Assembly (NCBI RefSeq): GCF_001938945.1
Contig: NZ_MKIO01000038.1
Coordinates: forward strand, 26,137-90,136
Length of the DNA stretch: 64,000 nucleotides
DNA from: Xaviernesmea rhizosphaerae
GTDB lineage: Bacteria > Pseudomonadota > Alphaproteobacteria > Rhizobiales > Rhizobiaceae
Direction of reading: 5' to 3'
The notes beneath the pieces are model-generated. The model searched no databases and was not told the DNA's origin. It worked only from the letters and a program-made list of their open reading frames with translations. The position numbers and the translations under genes were made by a program. Shown in pieces: positions 1-8,867 of the stretch; position 1 is the first letter of the stretch; the number at the start of each line of letters is the position of its first letter.

Positions 1-248
1 GAGGTTCGCAGATCGATGCCACTGCATCGGTCAAGAGCCTCGACAACGCCAGAAGGCCCGGAAAGCCTGCCGAAGGTGGCTCAGCTCTGGTCTCTGGCGT
101 CGTTGCGATGCTTGCTCGATGCGACAGCATCGCGCTGCCCATCGCGCCTAGCCAGAAACCAGAGCTGAGCCATCCTATAGGTTCCTATCATCGACACTTG
201 GTATTAACCACGCGGCGCGACAACGAAAATCAAGTTGGAGGGACTCCC
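1..248. other. Structured non-coding leader upstream of glmU
   Basis: No convincing gene lies here: all three plus frames run without a plausible start or protein-like composition. An in-frame extension of glmU back to 108 is not supported by GlmU family length. The stretch holds a 9-bp stem-loop at 11-32 (arms 11-19 and 24-32, one G-U pair, loop CACT) and the large nested inverted repeat at 78-171. It may contain the end of an upstream transcription unit and the glmU promoter, but I see no clear -35/-10 pair. Confidence 0.5.
78..171. repeat. Nested 94-bp inverted repeat (long hairpin or palindromic element)
   Basis: Outer arms are 78-98 and 151-171; they are reverse complements at 20 of 21 positions. 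Inside them a second perfect 8-bp inverted pair sits at 105-112 (GCGATGCT) and 126-133 (AGCATCGC). The element could fold as one long imperfect hairpin about 78 bp upstream of the glmU start. There is no T-run after the right arm, so it is not a classical terminator. It may be a rhizobial intergenic palindromic element, a structured 5' leader or a small RNA; the sequence alone does not decide. Confidence 0.6.
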
Positions 249-1607
249 ATGCAGCGGTCGTGTTTGGCCATCGTTCTGGCGGCGGGCGAAAGCACGCGCA
301 TGCGCTCCTCCGTGTCCAAGGTGCTGCATCCGATCGCCGGCCGGCCGATGATCGCCCATGTGATGGATTCGCTGGCCGCAGCCGGCGTGACCGACGCCGT
401 GCTGGTGGTGGGGCGCGATGGCGCGGCGGTGGCCAAGGCGGCCCAGCGCACGGACATGCGCATCGAGACGGTGGAGCAGACCGAGCGGCTGGGAACGGGA
501 CATGCGGTTCTGGCCGCCGCCGATATCATCGCGCGCGGCTATGATGATCTCCTGGTCGTCTTCGGTGACACGCCGCTGGTCACGCCAGCGCCGCTCAAGG
601 AAGCGCTGGCGGCGATCGCCTCCGGCAGCGATGTCGCGACCATCGGCTTCGAATCGGCCAATCCCGGCGGCTATGGCCGGCTGATCGTCGAAGGGGGCGA
701 GCTGATCGCCATTCGCGAGGCCAAGGATGCGAGCGAAGCCGAGCGGGCCATCACCTTCTGCAATGGCGGTCTGATGGCGGTCGACGGGCGCAAGGCGCTC
801 GATCTCCTGCGCCGAATCAGCAACAAGAATGCCAAGGGCGAATATTACCTCACCGATCTGGTCGAGCTTGCCCGCACGGCCGGTGGCCGGGCCGTGGCCG
901 TGCGCGCCACCGAGGAGGAGCTCGGCGGCTGCAACACCCGGGCCGAACTCGCCTTTCTCGAATCGCTCTGGCAGGCGCGCCGGCGTCAGGCGCTGATGCT
1001 CTCGGGCGTGTCGATGGTGGCGCCGGAAACGGTGTTCCTCGCTTTCGATACCGAGATCGCGCCGGATGTTCTGATCGAGCCGAACGTCGTCTTCGGCCCG
1101 GGGGTGCGGATCGAGCGCGACGCCGTCATTCATGCCTTCAGCCATCTGGAAGGCGCGCATGTGGAAAGCGGCGCCAGCGTCGGCCCCTATACGCGGCTGC
1201 GCCCGGGCGCGCATCTGGCGGAGAATGCCAAGGTCGGCAATTTCTGCGAGATCAAGCAGGCCGAGATCGGCGCCGGCGCCAAGGTCAGCCATCTCTCCTA
1301 TATCGGCGATGCTTTCGTCGGCGCCGAGACCAATATCGGCGCGGGAACGATCACCTGCAATTATGACGGCGTGAACAAGCACGTCACCCGCATCGGCGCT
1401 CATGCCTTCATCGGCTCCAACACGGCGCTGGTCGCGCCGGTCGCGGTCGGGGATGGCGCGCTGGTCGCCTCCGGCAGCGTGATTACTGAGGATGTGGCCG
1501 CCGATGCCGTGGCCTTCGGCCGCGCGCGCCAGGAGGTCAAGCCCGGCCGCGCGCCGATTCTGCGCGCGCGCTATCAGGCGATGAAGGCCGAGCGGCAGAA
1601 GAAGTAG
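249..1607 (+). CDS. glmU: Bifunctional UDP-N-acetylglucosamine pyrophosphorylase / glucosamine-1-phosphate N-acetyltransferase
   Basis: This cytoplasmic 452-aa enzyme makes UDP-GlcNAc: it acetylates glucosamine-1-P and then transfers UMP, feeding peptidoglycan and LPS synthesis. The N-terminal Rossmann half begins with the nucleotidyltransferase signature LAAGESTRMRSS followed by KVLHPIAGRPM. The C-terminal half is a left-handed beta-helix of hexapeptide repeats with the acetyltransferase His in VSHLSYIGD and the conserved NIGAGTITCNYDG. The ATG at 249 is preferred over one at 108 because it follows a GGAG ribosome site (237-241), and the product then starts like known rhizobial GlmU (MxRxCLAI). 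Its neighbour glmS supplies the previous pathway step, so the two form a functional pair about 264 bp apart. Confidence 0.97.
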   Translation: MQRSCLAIVLAAGESTRMRSSVSKVLHPIAGRPMIAHVMDSLAAAGVTDAVLVVGRDGAAVAKAAQRTDMRIETVEQTERLGTGHAVLAAADIIARGYDDLLVVFGDTPLVTPAPLKEALAAIASGSDVATIGFESANPGGYGRLIVEGGELIAIREAKDASEAERAITFCNGGLMAVDGRKALDLLRRISNKNAKGEYYLTDLVELARTAGGRAVAVRATEEELGGCNTRAELAFLESLWQARRRQALMLSGVSMVAPETVFLAFDTEIAPDVLIEPNVVFGPGVRIERDAVIHAFSHLEGAHVESGASVGPYTRLRPGAHLAENAKVGNFCEIKQAEIGAGAKVSHLSYIGDAFVGAETNIGAGTITCNYDGVNKHVTRIGAHAFIGSNTALVAPVAVGDGALVASGSVITEDVAADAVAFGRARQEVKPGRAPILRARYQAMKAERQKK

Positions 1608-1871
1608 AGGCGACCGACAGCGCCTGTTCCCGCCTTACCCGCTGACACCGAAAGTGAGGATGCGCCAGGTTTCCGCCTCTGGCGTGATCGGCTAGAGCTG
1701 ACCCGCGCCCGCAGGGCACCAGCCGGGGCATATGCCGCGATGGCCATGCGGCCATGCGCGGGAATGTATGAAAGAGAAATTTCGGCCGGCGGCGGCGCAA
1801 GCCCGTCTTCCGGCCCGCTGCCTTCCGGCCTTGAACCCGGCCGTTGGCGCCTTGCAGGAGATGAAGCGACC

Positions 1872-3698
1872 ATGTGCGGAATTGTCGGGATCGTCGGATC
1901 GGAGGCGGTGGCGGACCGTCTGGTGGACGCGCTGAAGCGCCTGGAATATCGCGGCTATGATTCCGCCGGTGTCGCCACGCTCGTCAATGGCAAGCTCGGC
2001 CGCCGCCGGGCCGAGGGCAAGCTCGTCAATCTGGAGCGGCGGCTCGCCGGCGAGCCCTTGGCCGGCACGATCGGCATCGCGCATACGCGCTGGGCCACCC
2101 ATGGCGCGCCAACGGAAAACAATGCCCATCCGCATTTCGTCGACGGGATCGCCATCGTCCACAATGGCATCATCGAGAATTTCGCCGAGATCAAGCAGGA
2201 GCTGATCGCCGAAGGCGCGACCTTCCAGACGCAGACCGATACGGAAGTGGCCGGGCAATTGCTGGCCAGGCTGATCCGCGACGGCATGACGCCCAAGGAG
2301 GCGATGCAGGCCATGCTCAAGCGCGTCACCGGCGCCTATGCGCTGGCCGTGCTGTTCGAGAGCCTGCCGGATACGATCATGGCCGCGCGCAACGGCCCGC
2401 CGCTGGCCATCGGTCATGGAAATGGCGAAATGTATCTCGGCTCCGACGCCATCGCGCTCGCCCCCTTCACCAACGAGATCACCTATCTGACCGATGGCGA
2501 CTGGGCGGTGCTGACGCGCGATGGCGTGGTGATCTTCGATGGCGAGGGACGCGCCGTGTCGCGGCCGCGCACCACCTCCATGGCCGCCGCCTTCCGCGTG
2601 GACAAGGGCAATCACCGCCACTTCATGGAGAAGGAGATCTACGAGCAGCCGGAGGTGATCTCGCATGCGCTCTCGGCCTATATCGACTTCATCGGCAACA
2701 AGGTCAGCCCGGCCGCCACTGCGATCGATTTTTCCGCCGTGCCGAGCCTTGCCATCTCCGCCTGCGGAACCGCCTATCTCGCCGGCCTGATCGGCAAATA
2801 CTGGTTCGAGCGCTATGCGCGCCTGCCGGTCGAGGCCGATGTCGCCTCGGAATTCCGCTACCGTAACATTCCGCTGCCGAAGGAGGCCGCCGCCTTCTTC
2901 ATCTCGCAATCGGGCGAGACGGCCGACACGCTGGCCTCGCTGCGCTATTGCCGGGAGCAGGGGCTGACGATCGGCGCCGTGGTCAACACACGCGAATCGA
3001 CCATCGCGCGCGAATCCAACGCGATCTTCCCGATCCTCGCCGGCCCGGAAATCGGCGTGGCCTCGACCAAGGCCTTCACCTGCCAGCTGACGGTGCTGGC
3101 AGCCATGGCGATCGGCGCGGGGCGCATGCGCGGCGTGCTGTCTGAGGCGGAAGAGCAGGCGCTGGTGCGCCATCTGGCCGAAATGCCGCGGCTGATGGCC
3201 TCGGTGCTACGCAGCGTGCAGCCGCAGATGGAGGGGCTCGCCCGCGAGCTGTCGCGCTGCCGCGACGTGCTCTATCTCGGCCGCGGCACGAGCTATCCGC
3301 TGGCCATGGAAGGCGCGCTCAAGCTCAAGGAAATCTCCTATATCCATGCCGAAGGCTATGCGGCAGGTGAACTCAAGCACGGGCCGATCGCGTTGATCGA
3401 CGAGAACATGCCGGTCATCGTCATCGCGCCCTATGACCGCTTCTTCGAGAAGACCGTGTCGAACATGCAGGAAGTCGCCGCGCGCGGCGGCAAGATCGTC
3501 TTCATCACCGACGAGAAGGGGGCATCCGCCTGCGATCTGGCGACGCTTGCCACCATCGTGCTGCCCTCGGTCGACGAACTGATCCAGCCGATGATCTTCT
3601 CCCTGCCGATCCAGCTTCTGGCCTACCACACAGCCGTCTTCATGGGCACGGATGTGGACCAGCCGCGCAACCTCGCCAAATCGGTCACGGTGGAGTGA
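1872..3698 (+). CDS. glmS: Glutamine--fructose-6-phosphate aminotransferase (isomerizing)
   Basis: The 608-aa enzyme converts fructose-6-P and glutamine to glucosamine-6-P, the entry step of amino-sugar synthesis. It has an N-terminal class II glutamine amidotransferase domain with Cys2 exposed after Met removal (MCGIVGIVG) and the EYRGYDSAG motif. Two SIS sugar-isomerase domains follow (SACGTAYLAG, SQSGETADT; then GRGTSYPLAMEGALKLKE), and it ends in the family-typical PRNLAKSVTVE. The start at 1872 is dictated by the catalytic Cys2 and an AGGAG at 1856-1860; in-frame codons back to 1740 are not GlmS-like. The 264-bp gap from glmU contains no glmS ribozyme that I can recognise. Confidence 0.98.
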   Translation: MCGIVGIVGSEAVADRLVDALKRLEYRGYDSAGVATLVNGKLGRRRAEGKLVNLERRLAGEPLAGTIGIAHTRWATHGAPTENNAHPHFVDGIAIVHNGIIENFAEIKQELIAEGATFQTQTDTEVAGQLLARLIRDGMTPKEAMQAMLKRVTGAYALAVLFESLPDTIMAARNGPPLAIGHGNGEMYLGSDAIALAPFTNEITYLTDGDWAVLTRDGVVIFDGEGRAVSRPRTTSMAAAFRVDKGNHRHFMEKEIYEQPEVISHALSAYIDFIGNKVSPAATAIDFSAVPSLAISACGTAYLAGLIGKYWFERYARLPVEADVASEFRYRNIPLPKEAAAFFISQSGETADTLASLRYCREQGLTIGAVVNTRESTIARESNAIFPILAGPEIGVASTKAFTCQLTVLAAMAIGAGRMRGVLSEAEEQALVRHLAEMPRLMASVLRSVQPQMEGLARELSRCRDVLYLGRGTSYPLAMEGALKLKEISYIHAEGYAAGELKHGPIALIDENMPVIVIAPYDRFFEKTVSNMQEVAARGGKIVFITDEKGASACDLATLATIVLPSVDELIQPMIFSLPIQLLAYHTAVFMGTDVDQPRNLAKSVTVE

Positions 3699-3809
3699 TA
3701 GACAGCCGCGCTGCAGCGTAATCTGGACACTGTCGCGGGTGCGCTGCAATGCTATAGAGGAAGGGCGGCAAGGCGGCCGGTCGGGCCGCGCCGGCGGAGT
3801 GAGAGCGAG

Positions 3810-4514
3810 ATGGATCCTGTCGTCAGCGAGAAGCCGCCGCGCATCGCGATCGCCACCCGGCTGAGAAACAATTTTCTCGCCGGGCTGATCATCTGCGCGC
3901 CGGTTGCCATCACCATCTGGCTCACCTTCGCCTTCATCGACTGGGCCGACAGCTGGGTGACACCCTATCTGCCGCAGCGCTACAATCCCGAATATTATTT
4001 CAACATCGCCATTCCCGGCACCGGGCTGGTGGTGGCGGTGGTCTTGATCACCGTCATCGGCTTCCTCGGCAGGAACCTGATCGGCCGCTCGATCGTCAAT
4101 CTCGGCGAATCGATCCTCAACCGCACGCCGCTGGTGCGCACGCTCTACAAGAGCATCAAGCAGATCTTCGAGACCGTGCTCAAGGATCAGTCGACCTCGT
4201 TCAAGAAGGTCGGGCTGGTCGAGTTTCCGCAAGCCGGAACCTGGGCGCTGGTCTTCGTGGCGGCGGAAGCGCAGGGCGAATTGCGCCAGCGCTTCGACGC
4301 GATGGGGCAGGAGATGGTGGCGGTCTTCCTGCCGCCGACGCCGGTGCCCACCGCCGGCTTCCTGCTGTTCGTGCCGAAGGACAAGCTGATCTTGCTCGAC
4401 ATGACGCCGGAGGAGGCGGCGCGCCTGTTGATCTCGGGTGGCCTGATCGTGCCGGAGCACCACATGAAGACCCTGCCGGTGCCGGCCGCCGAAAGGCGCG
4501 GCGGGCCTGCCTGA
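3810..4514 (+). CDS. DUF502 family inner-membrane protein
   Basis: This 234-aa protein of unknown biochemical function belongs to the DUF502 membrane family. Two hydrophobic segments are visible: about residues 18-42 (FLAGLIICAPVAITIWLTFA) and about 68-92 (GTGLVVAVVLITVIGFLG). The family-typical NRTPLVRTLYKSIKQ follows, then a soluble C-terminal half. The start follows a GAGAG purine run. It lies 111 bp downstream of glmS on the same strand and upstream of recG in the order usual for rhizobia, so it is probably part of the conserved glmS neighbourhood. Membership in the family is clear; the role is not known. Confidence 0.85.
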   Translation: MDPVVSEKPPRIAIATRLRNNFLAGLIICAPVAITIWLTFAFIDWADSWVTPYLPQRYNPEYYFNIAIPGTGLVVAVVLITVIGFLGRNLIGRSIVNLGESILNRTPLVRTLYKSIKQIFETVLKDQSTSFKKVGLVEFPQAGTWALVFVAAEAQGELRQRFDAMGQEMVAVFLPPTPVPTAGFLLFVPKDKLILLDMTPEEAARLLISGGLIVPEHHMKTLPVPAAERRGGPA

Positions 4515-4655
4515 TCACGCATCCGTGATGCGGCGTGTGCGTCACCGGACTGTCATCTCGGCATCAAGGTCGGGTCATAAAAGCGTCCTCGCGTGCGCTG
4601 GCCTTCGTGAGGGGGGCGGAGCGCTTTCAAGCACAAACAAGGATGGCCCCATTTC

Positions 4656-6146
4656 ATGAACGACAGGTCTTTCTCGCTCGTCCGCCGGCTCGGCGCAGCA
4701 CTTCTCCTCTCCGCCGCCATCGCCCTGCCGGTCTCAGGCCATGCGGCTGATGAGGTCTCCGTCGGTGGCAAGAACTTCGTCAATCACGGCTTGGTCGCCA
4801 TCGGCCGCATTCCCGCCAGCCAGCGTGACGCGCTCGGCGAAACCTTCGGCTCGGGATCCGGCATGGCCATCGACCCGTCGAGCTGGACGCGCGACGGCGA
4901 CAGCTACAAGGGCACCGTCTATCTGCTGCCCGACCGCGGCTACAATGTCGAGGGAACCACGGACTACAAGGCGCGGCTCAACAAGATCGCCATCGAGATG
5001 ACCCCTGTCGCGCCCGGCGCCAAGCCGGCAGCCGGCCAGGAGCAGACGGGCGTCAAGTCCAAGCTCGAAGGGCTGATCCTGTTCACCGACGAGAAGGGTC
5101 AGAACATGACCGGTCTCGATCCGGTCGCCGTGCGTCCGGAGCAGGGCGCCATGCCGATCCTGCCGCAGGCGGAGAACGGCAAGATCTCGCTCGACGCCGA
5201 AGCCATCGTCCGCCTGCCCGACGGCTCCATGTTCGTCAGCGACGAATATGGCCCTTACATCTATCGCTTCGATGCCGAGGGCAAGCTTCTCTCGGCCACG
5301 CAGCCGCCCAAGGCGATCCTGCCGATGCGAAAGGGTCAGGTGAACTTCTCCTCCAACAATCCCGGCAAGGGCCAGACGGCGCCGGACCCGAAGGATCCCG
5401 ACACCGGCCGCCAGAACAATCAGGGCCTCGAAGGCCTGTCGCTGACGCCGGATGGCAAGTACCTGATCGCGCTGCTGCAATCGGCCACCCGCCAGGACGG
5501 CGGCGATTCGTCCTCCACGCGCTTCACCACCCGCGCGCTGGTCTATGACGCTGCCGACCCGGCCAAGCTGAAGCTGGTGCATGAATATGCCGTGCTGCTG
5601 CCGACTTTCCAGAACAAGGACAAGACGGCCGTTGCTGCCCAGAGCGAAATCCTCGCGCTCTCCGACAAGCAGTTCCTGATGCTGGCGCGCGACAGCAACA
5701 ACGGCCAGGGCGTGAAGGGCGATACCTCCAAATATCGCAAGATCGAGCTGGTCGACCTGAACGGCGCCACCGATATTGCCGGGACGGCTTTCGACGGCGA
5801 AAAGCCGCTGGCGCCCAAGGGCGTTCTCGACACCTCGGTGACGCCAGCCAAGTGGGCCGACTTCATCGACATCAACGACAACAGCCAGCTCAACCGCTTC
5901 GGCCTGCACAATGGCGCGCCGCAGGACAAGAACGACCTGTCGGAAAAGTGGGAATCGATGGCGGTCACCAGCGTTCTCGACCCCAAGGCGCCGGACGACT
6001 ACTTCCTCTTCGTCGTCAATGACAACGACTTCCTGACGCAGGACGGTCACCAGGTCGGTGCGGACTACAAGGCCGAGGACGGTGCCGATGTCGACACCAT
6101 GTTCCAGGTCTATCGCGTGACCCTGCCGGGTGTTCGCCAGAAGTAA
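4656..6146 (+). CDS. Secreted phytase-like / esterase-like beta-propeller protein
   Basis: The 496-aa protein has a clear Sec signal peptide (Arg-rich n-region, hydrophobic core around residues 11-27, Ala-x-Ala site near GHAA). The mature part looks like the 'esterase-like activity of phytase' family (PF13449 type): Asp/Gly-rich blades such as YLLPDRGYNVEG, VRLPDGSMFVSDEYGPYIYRF and LEGLSLTPDGKYL. Substrate is unknown; the family name covers proteins with phosphatase or esterase activity. The start at 4656 is supported by AAGGA at 4638-4642. It sits between DUF502 and recG, and the strong hairpin at 6155-6182 ends transcription before the converging recG. Confidence 0.85.
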   Translation: MNDRSFSLVRRLGAALLLSAAIALPVSGHAADEVSVGGKNFVNHGLVAIGRIPASQRDALGETFGSGSGMAIDPSSWTRDGDSYKGTVYLLPDRGYNVEGTTDYKARLNKIAIEMTPVAPGAKPAAGQEQTGVKSKLEGLILFTDEKGQNMTGLDPVAVRPEQGAMPILPQAENGKISLDAEAIVRLPDGSMFVSDEYGPYIYRFDAEGKLLSATQPPKAILPMRKGQVNFSSNNPGKGQTAPDPKDPDTGRQNNQGLEGLSLTPDGKYLIALLQSATRQDGGDSSSTRFTTRALVYDAADPAKLKLVHEYAVLLPTFQNKDKTAVAAQSEILALSDKQFLMLARDSNNGQGVKGDTSKYRKIELVDLNGATDIAGTAFDGEKPLAPKGVLDTSVTPAKWADFIDINDNSQLNRFGLHNGAPQDKNDLSEKWESMAVTSVLDPKAPDDYFLFVVNDNDFLTQDGHQVGADYKAEDGADVDTMFQVYRVTLPGVRQK

Positions 6147-6154
6147 ACCGAGGT

Positions 6155-6182
6155 GCGGGCGGCGTTGCAGAGCGCCGCCCGC
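6155..6182. terminator. GC-rich stem-loop between converging phytase-like gene and recG
   Basis: A perfect 10-bp stem (6155-6164 with 6173-6182) encloses an 8-nt loop in the 38-bp gap between two converging genes. No T-run follows on either strand, so termination may be weak or Rho-assisted; the position suggests a bidirectional transcription barrier. Confidence 0.6.
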
Positions 6183-6184
6183 CG

Positions 6185-8290
6185 TCACCCGGCGCGCAAG
6201 TACCGCACAGCCTCGTCGCGCCGGTGCAGATAGAGCAGAACGCGCAGCGCCTGTCCGCGCTCGGAGGACAGCTCCGGGTCGCGCTCGATCAGATAGGCGG
6301 CATCCTTGCGGGCGATCTCAAGCAGATCGGCATGCGCCTCGAGGCTGGCGATGCGGAAGCCCGGCGTGCCGGACTGGCGGGTGCCGAGCAGCTCGCCTTC
6401 GCCGCGCAGCTTCAGATCCTCCTCGGCGATGCGGAAACCGTCCTCGGTCTCGCGCAGGATCGACAAGCGGGCATGGCCGTTCTCGCTCAAGGGGCCCTTG
6501 TAGAGCAGGATGCAGGTGGAGGCATCCGCCCCGCGCCCCACGCGGCCGCGCAGCTGGTGGAGCTGGGCCAGGCCGAAGCGTTCGGCATGTTCGATGACGA
6601 TGATCGAGGCGTCGGGCACGTCGACGCCGACTTCCACCACGGTCGTCGCGACAAGCACCTTGATCTCCGACTGCTTGAAGGCCTGCATCACCGCATCCTT
6701 CTCCGTGCCGCTCATGCGCCCGTGCACCAGGCCGACATCGGGGCCGAGCACGCTCGTGAGCACCTGGAAGCGCTCCTCGGCCGACATCAGCTCGCTTTCC
6801 TCGGTTTCCTCCACCAGCGGGCAGATCCAATAGGCCTTGCGCCCCTCGGCCAGCGCGCGCTTCAGCCGGGCGACGACATCGCCGATCCGCTCCAGCGGGA
6901 TGGTGGCAGTGGTGATCGGCTTGCGGCCGGCCGGTTTCTCCGTCAGCTTGGACACGTCCATGTCGCCGAAGGCGGCCAGCACCAGCGTGCGCGGGATCGG
7001 CGTGGCGGTCATGACAAGCATGTGCGGCGCCATGCCCTTGGCCGTCAGCGCCAGGCGCTGGTGCACGCCGAAGCGGTGCTGCTCGTCGATGACGGCGAGC
7101 AGGAGGTTGGCGTATTCGACCCCCTCTTGAAACAGGGCATGGGTGCCGACGACGATCGCGGTCTCGCCCGAAGCGATCCGCGCCAGGATGGCCTCGCGCT
7201 CGCGCCCCTTGGTGCGGCCGGTCAGCACATCGACGCGCACACCGGCCGGCTCCGCCATCCGCGCGATGGTGGCGGCATGCTGGCGGGCGAGGATCTCGGT
7301 CGGCGCCATCAGCACGCCCTGGCCACCCGCCTCCACCGCCGCCAGCATGGCCATCAGCGCCACCGCCGTCTTGCCCGAACCGACATCGCCCTGCAGCAGC
7401 CGGAGCATCCGGTCGGTGCCGCTGATGTCGGCCAGAATATCGGCAACCGCCGCCGTCTGGCTTGCGGTGAGCGAAAAGGGCAGGGCGGCCAGCACCTTCG
7501 CGCTCAGGACGCCGGTGGCCTTGACCGGAATACCGGGGACGACCCGCATGCGCCGGCGCACGAGCGACAGGGAGAGCTGGCCGGCCAACAGTTCGTCATA
7601 GGCGAGGCGCCGGCGGGCGGGCGCGCGCGGATCGATATCGGCGGCATCGCGCGGGGTATGCAGCGCCTCGAAGGCGGAGCGGGCGGGCAGAAAGCCCTGA
7701 GCGCGGATCAGGCTGTCATCGAGCCATTCGGGAAAATCCGGCACGCGCTCCACCGCCGCCTCGATCGCCTTGCGCAGGATGCGCGGCGACAGGCCCGCCG
7801 TCAGCGGATAGACCGGCTCGACCAGTGGCAGATTGGCCGCCTCCTCGGCGCGCACCATGTAGTCGGGATGGACCATCGAGGCCCGGCCGTTGAACCATTC
7901 CACCTTGCCGCTGACGATCACGGTCTCGCCCACCGGCAGTGCCTTTTCCAGCCAGCCGCCCTTGGCGCGGAAGAAGGTCAGCGCCAGTTCGCCGGTCTCG
8001 TCCTGCAGGAAGACGCGAGTCGGCTGGCTGGAGCGGCCGGGCGGCGGCGGCTGGTGGCGGTCGACGCGGGCGGAAATGGTGACGATCACGCCAGGCGGCG
8101 CATCCATGATCTTCGGCTGCTGGCGCCGATCGACGATGGAGGAGGGCGCATGGAAGACGAGATCCACCACGCGGCAGGCCTCCACGCTCTCTTCGCCCAA
8201 AAGACGGGCATAGAGCGGCCCCACCTTGGGCCCGATGCCGGGCAGGCTGGGAAGCGGCGCAAACAGGGGGTCGAGCAGGCTGGGGCGCAT
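6185..8290 (-). CDS. recG: ATP-dependent DNA helicase RecG
   Basis: RecG (701 aa) remodels stalled replication forks and Holliday junctions. It shows an N-terminal wedge/OB domain (PLPSLPGIGPKVG; then MDAPPGVIVTISARVDRHQPP) and superfamily 2 helicase motifs: Walker A GDVGSGKTAV, Walker B VIDEQHRFG, motif III TATPIPRT, and the late motifs VVEVGVDVPD and QLRGRVGRG. The start at 8290 (MRPSLLDPL) gives the usual length; upstream in-frame residues are low-complexity non-coding sequence. It is divergent from sdhE-mfd, another repair-related transcription unit. Confidence 0.97.
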   Translation of the reverse strand: MRPSLLDPLFAPLPSLPGIGPKVGPLYARLLGEESVEACRVVDLVFHAPSSIVDRRQQPKIMDAPPGVIVTISARVDRHQPPPPGRSSQPTRVFLQDETGELALTFFRAKGGWLEKALPVGETVIVSGKVEWFNGRASMVHPDYMVRAEEAANLPLVEPVYPLTAGLSPRILRKAIEAAVERVPDFPEWLDDSLIRAQGFLPARSAFEALHTPRDAADIDPRAPARRRLAYDELLAGQLSLSLVRRRMRVVPGIPVKATGVLSAKVLAALPFSLTASQTAAVADILADISGTDRMLRLLQGDVGSGKTAVALMAMLAAVEAGGQGVLMAPTEILARQHAATIARMAEPAGVRVDVLTGRTKGREREAILARIASGETAIVVGTHALFQEGVEYANLLLAVIDEQHRFGVHQRLALTAKGMAPHMLVMTATPIPRTLVLAAFGDMDVSKLTEKPAGRKPITTATIPLERIGDVVARLKRALAEGRKAYWICPLVEETEESELMSAEERFQVLTSVLGPDVGLVHGRMSGTEKDAVMQAFKQSEIKVLVATTVVEVGVDVPDASIIVIEHAERFGLAQLHQLRGRVGRGADASTCILLYKGPLSENGHARLSILRETEDGFRIAEEDLKLRGEGELLGTRQSGTPGFRIASLEAHADLLEIARKDAAYLIERDPELSSERGQALRVLLYLHRRDEAVRYLRAG

Positions 8291-8402
8291 GGCGGCAAGG
8301 TGGTCCGTGGATGGCGGCAAGGCAAGGCTGACAAGCGGCAATTCAGCGTTTATAGAGCAGGCGAACCGGGCGGGAGTCCTTTTTGCGCGCGTCCACAAGC
8401 GT

Positions 8403-8417
8403 GAACAAAGATCGAAC
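8403..8417. promoter_or_regulatory. Candidate LexA (SOS) box GAAC-N7-GAAC between recG and sdhE-mfd
   Basis: The direct repeat GAAC AAAGATC GAAC matches the alphaproteobacterial LexA consensus GTTC-N7-GTTC read on the other strand. It lies 112 bp upstream of recG and 126 bp upstream of sdhE. Eight fixed bases are expected about twice by chance in a window of this size counting both strands, so the call rests on its position between DNA-repair units and is tentative. Confidence 0.35.
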
Positions 8418-8543
8418 TTATCCGTTCCGCCCCGGCAGCCCCCTGCCGCGCCTGAAAGCCGGGCGCCGGGGGCGCTGCCAAGGCAAGACCAGACGACAAG
8501 GCACAAGCGGCCCGCTCCAGGCCCAGAGGGAAGAGTTCAGTTC

Positions 8544-8867
8544 ATGACAGGCATTACCCAAAGCAGCGCCGATCTCGATGTCCGCCGCCGCAAGATCCTG
8601 TTTCGCGCCTGGCATCGCGGCATTCGCGAGATGGACCTGATCTTCGGCCAGTTCGCGGAAGCCGAGCTTGCCGGCCTGCCGGAGGATGTTCTGGACGAGC
8701 TGGAGAAGATCATGGCCGAGGAGGACAATGATCTGGTCAAGTGGATCACCGGCGAAAAGCCGATCCCGGCCGAATTCGACACGCCGCTCTTTGCCCGTAT
8801 CGCCTCCTACAAGCCGGACTTCGAGGGTCCGGGGGCAGGGGCTGGCACTGCGGGTCCGCGCGCATGA
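8544..8867 (+). CDS. sdhE: Succinate dehydrogenase assembly factor SdhE (CptB family)
   Basis: This small cytoplasmic protein (107 aa) promotes covalent FAD attachment to the SdhA flavoprotein. The diagnostic RGxxE motif is present as R25-G26-I-R-E29-M-D31, followed by the helical acidic region LDELEKIMAEEDNDLVKWITG. ATG at 8544 is preceded by AGAGGGAAGAG. Its TGA overlaps the mfd ATG by 4 bp (8864-8867), so the two are translationally coupled; this linkage of sdhE with recG/mfd is typical of rhizobia. The upstream in-frame extension to 8226 lies in the recG 5' region and is not coding. Confidence 0.93.
   Translation: MTGITQSSADLDVRRRKILFRAWHRGIREMDLIFGQFAEAELAGLPEDVLDELEKIMAEEDNDLVKWITGEKPIPAEFDTPLFARIASYKPDFEGPGAGAGTAGPRA

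Noticed and set aside
108..248. N-terminal extension of glmU by 47 codons
   Set aside because: It runs through the nested inverted repeat, lacks a ribosome site and exceeds the family length; the ATG at 249 fits better.
6224..8404. 726-codon plus ORF opposite recG
   Set aside because: Shadow frame of recG; no ribosome site and no recognisable domain.
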